Part shown: in pieces, positions 14,993 to 15,020 of the stretch
How positions within the stretch are numbered: the stretch's first letter is position 1
How the letters are laid out: each line of letters opens with the position of its first letter
Source: JBHAEC01 sp041855385
GTDB taxonomy: Bacteria > Bacillota > Negativicutes > Veillonellales > Veillonellaceae
Direction of reading: 5' to 3'
Length of the DNA: 15,020 bases
Assembly (NCBI GenBank): GCA_041855385.1
Contig: JBHAEC010000068.1
Coordinates: 1-15,020 of the forward strand
Made by a program: the position numbers and the translations under genes
Notes under the pieces: model-generated
What the model saw: only the letters and a program-made list of their open reading frames with translations
Told to the model about the DNA's origin: nothing
Database searches by the model: none

Positions 14993-15020
14993 CAACCTAC
15001 ACTCCTTCTATTTTCCATAG

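Noticed and set aside
14996..15020. Possible end of an upstream gene (bamA or another ompH) at the right edge
   Set aside because: Stop codons occur in this 25-base stretch, but there is too little sequence to tell a gene end from leader DNA.
1..15020. Mobile elements, CRISPR, defence or secretion systems, RNA genes, horizontally acquired cargo
   Set aside because: No transposase, terminal repeats, regularly spaced repeats, tRNA-like folds or composition shifts are visible; every substantial minus-strand frame is accounted for by envelope biogenesis genes.

Overview
The window is a single-strand (minus) block of outer-membrane biogenesis genes, read from right to left. It encodes essentially the whole Kdo2-lipid A (LPS inner core) pathway in one place. 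The moderate-to-low GC content, strong AGGAGG-type ribosome binding sites and dense same-strand packing look Firmicutes-like, yet the gene content is that of a diderm with LPS. LpxI in place of LpxH and a Cys-type (metal-dependent class) KdsA also fit. Together these point to a diderm Firmicute of the class Negativicutes (Veillonella/Dialister/Megasphaera-type). The genus cannot be named from the sequence alone.

Layout in transcription order (high to low coordinates): Skp/OmpH-like lipoprotein, lpxD and a first LpxL-type acyltransferase; then a rho-independent terminator followed by a good sigma-A-type promoter; then lpxC, fabZ, a 215-bp gap carrying an operator-like dyad, and lpxA; then a second, unusually long-looped terminator whose T-tract runs into a second good promoter; then lpxI, lpxB, an MsbA-type ABC exporter, waaA(kdtA), lpxK, kdsB, kdsA, kdsD, kdsC and a second LpxL/LpxM-type acyltransferase cut by the left edge. 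The last unit is very tight, with ATGA and TAATG overlaps.

How the genes work together: LpxA, LpxC and LpxD make UDP-2,3-diacylglucosamine, with FabZ supplying the fatty-acid branch point. LpxI hydrolyses it to lipid X, LpxB condenses the disaccharide and LpxK adds the 4'-phosphate. KdsD, KdsA, KdsC and KdsB make CMP-Kdo, and WaaA transfers Kdo to lipid IVA. The two LpxL-like enzymes are placed to add the secondary acyl chains, and the MsbA-like protein to flip the product. The Skp-like protein belongs to outer-membrane protein delivery.

I see no mobile element, CRISPR array, tRNA/rRNA, defence system or horizontally acquired cargo. Nothing supports a wholly new system. The points worth a second look are regulatory (two terminator/promoter junctions, one dyad) and protein-level variations (a lipobox on Skp, an LpxC without a C-terminal tail, class of KdsA, duplicated acyltransferases).
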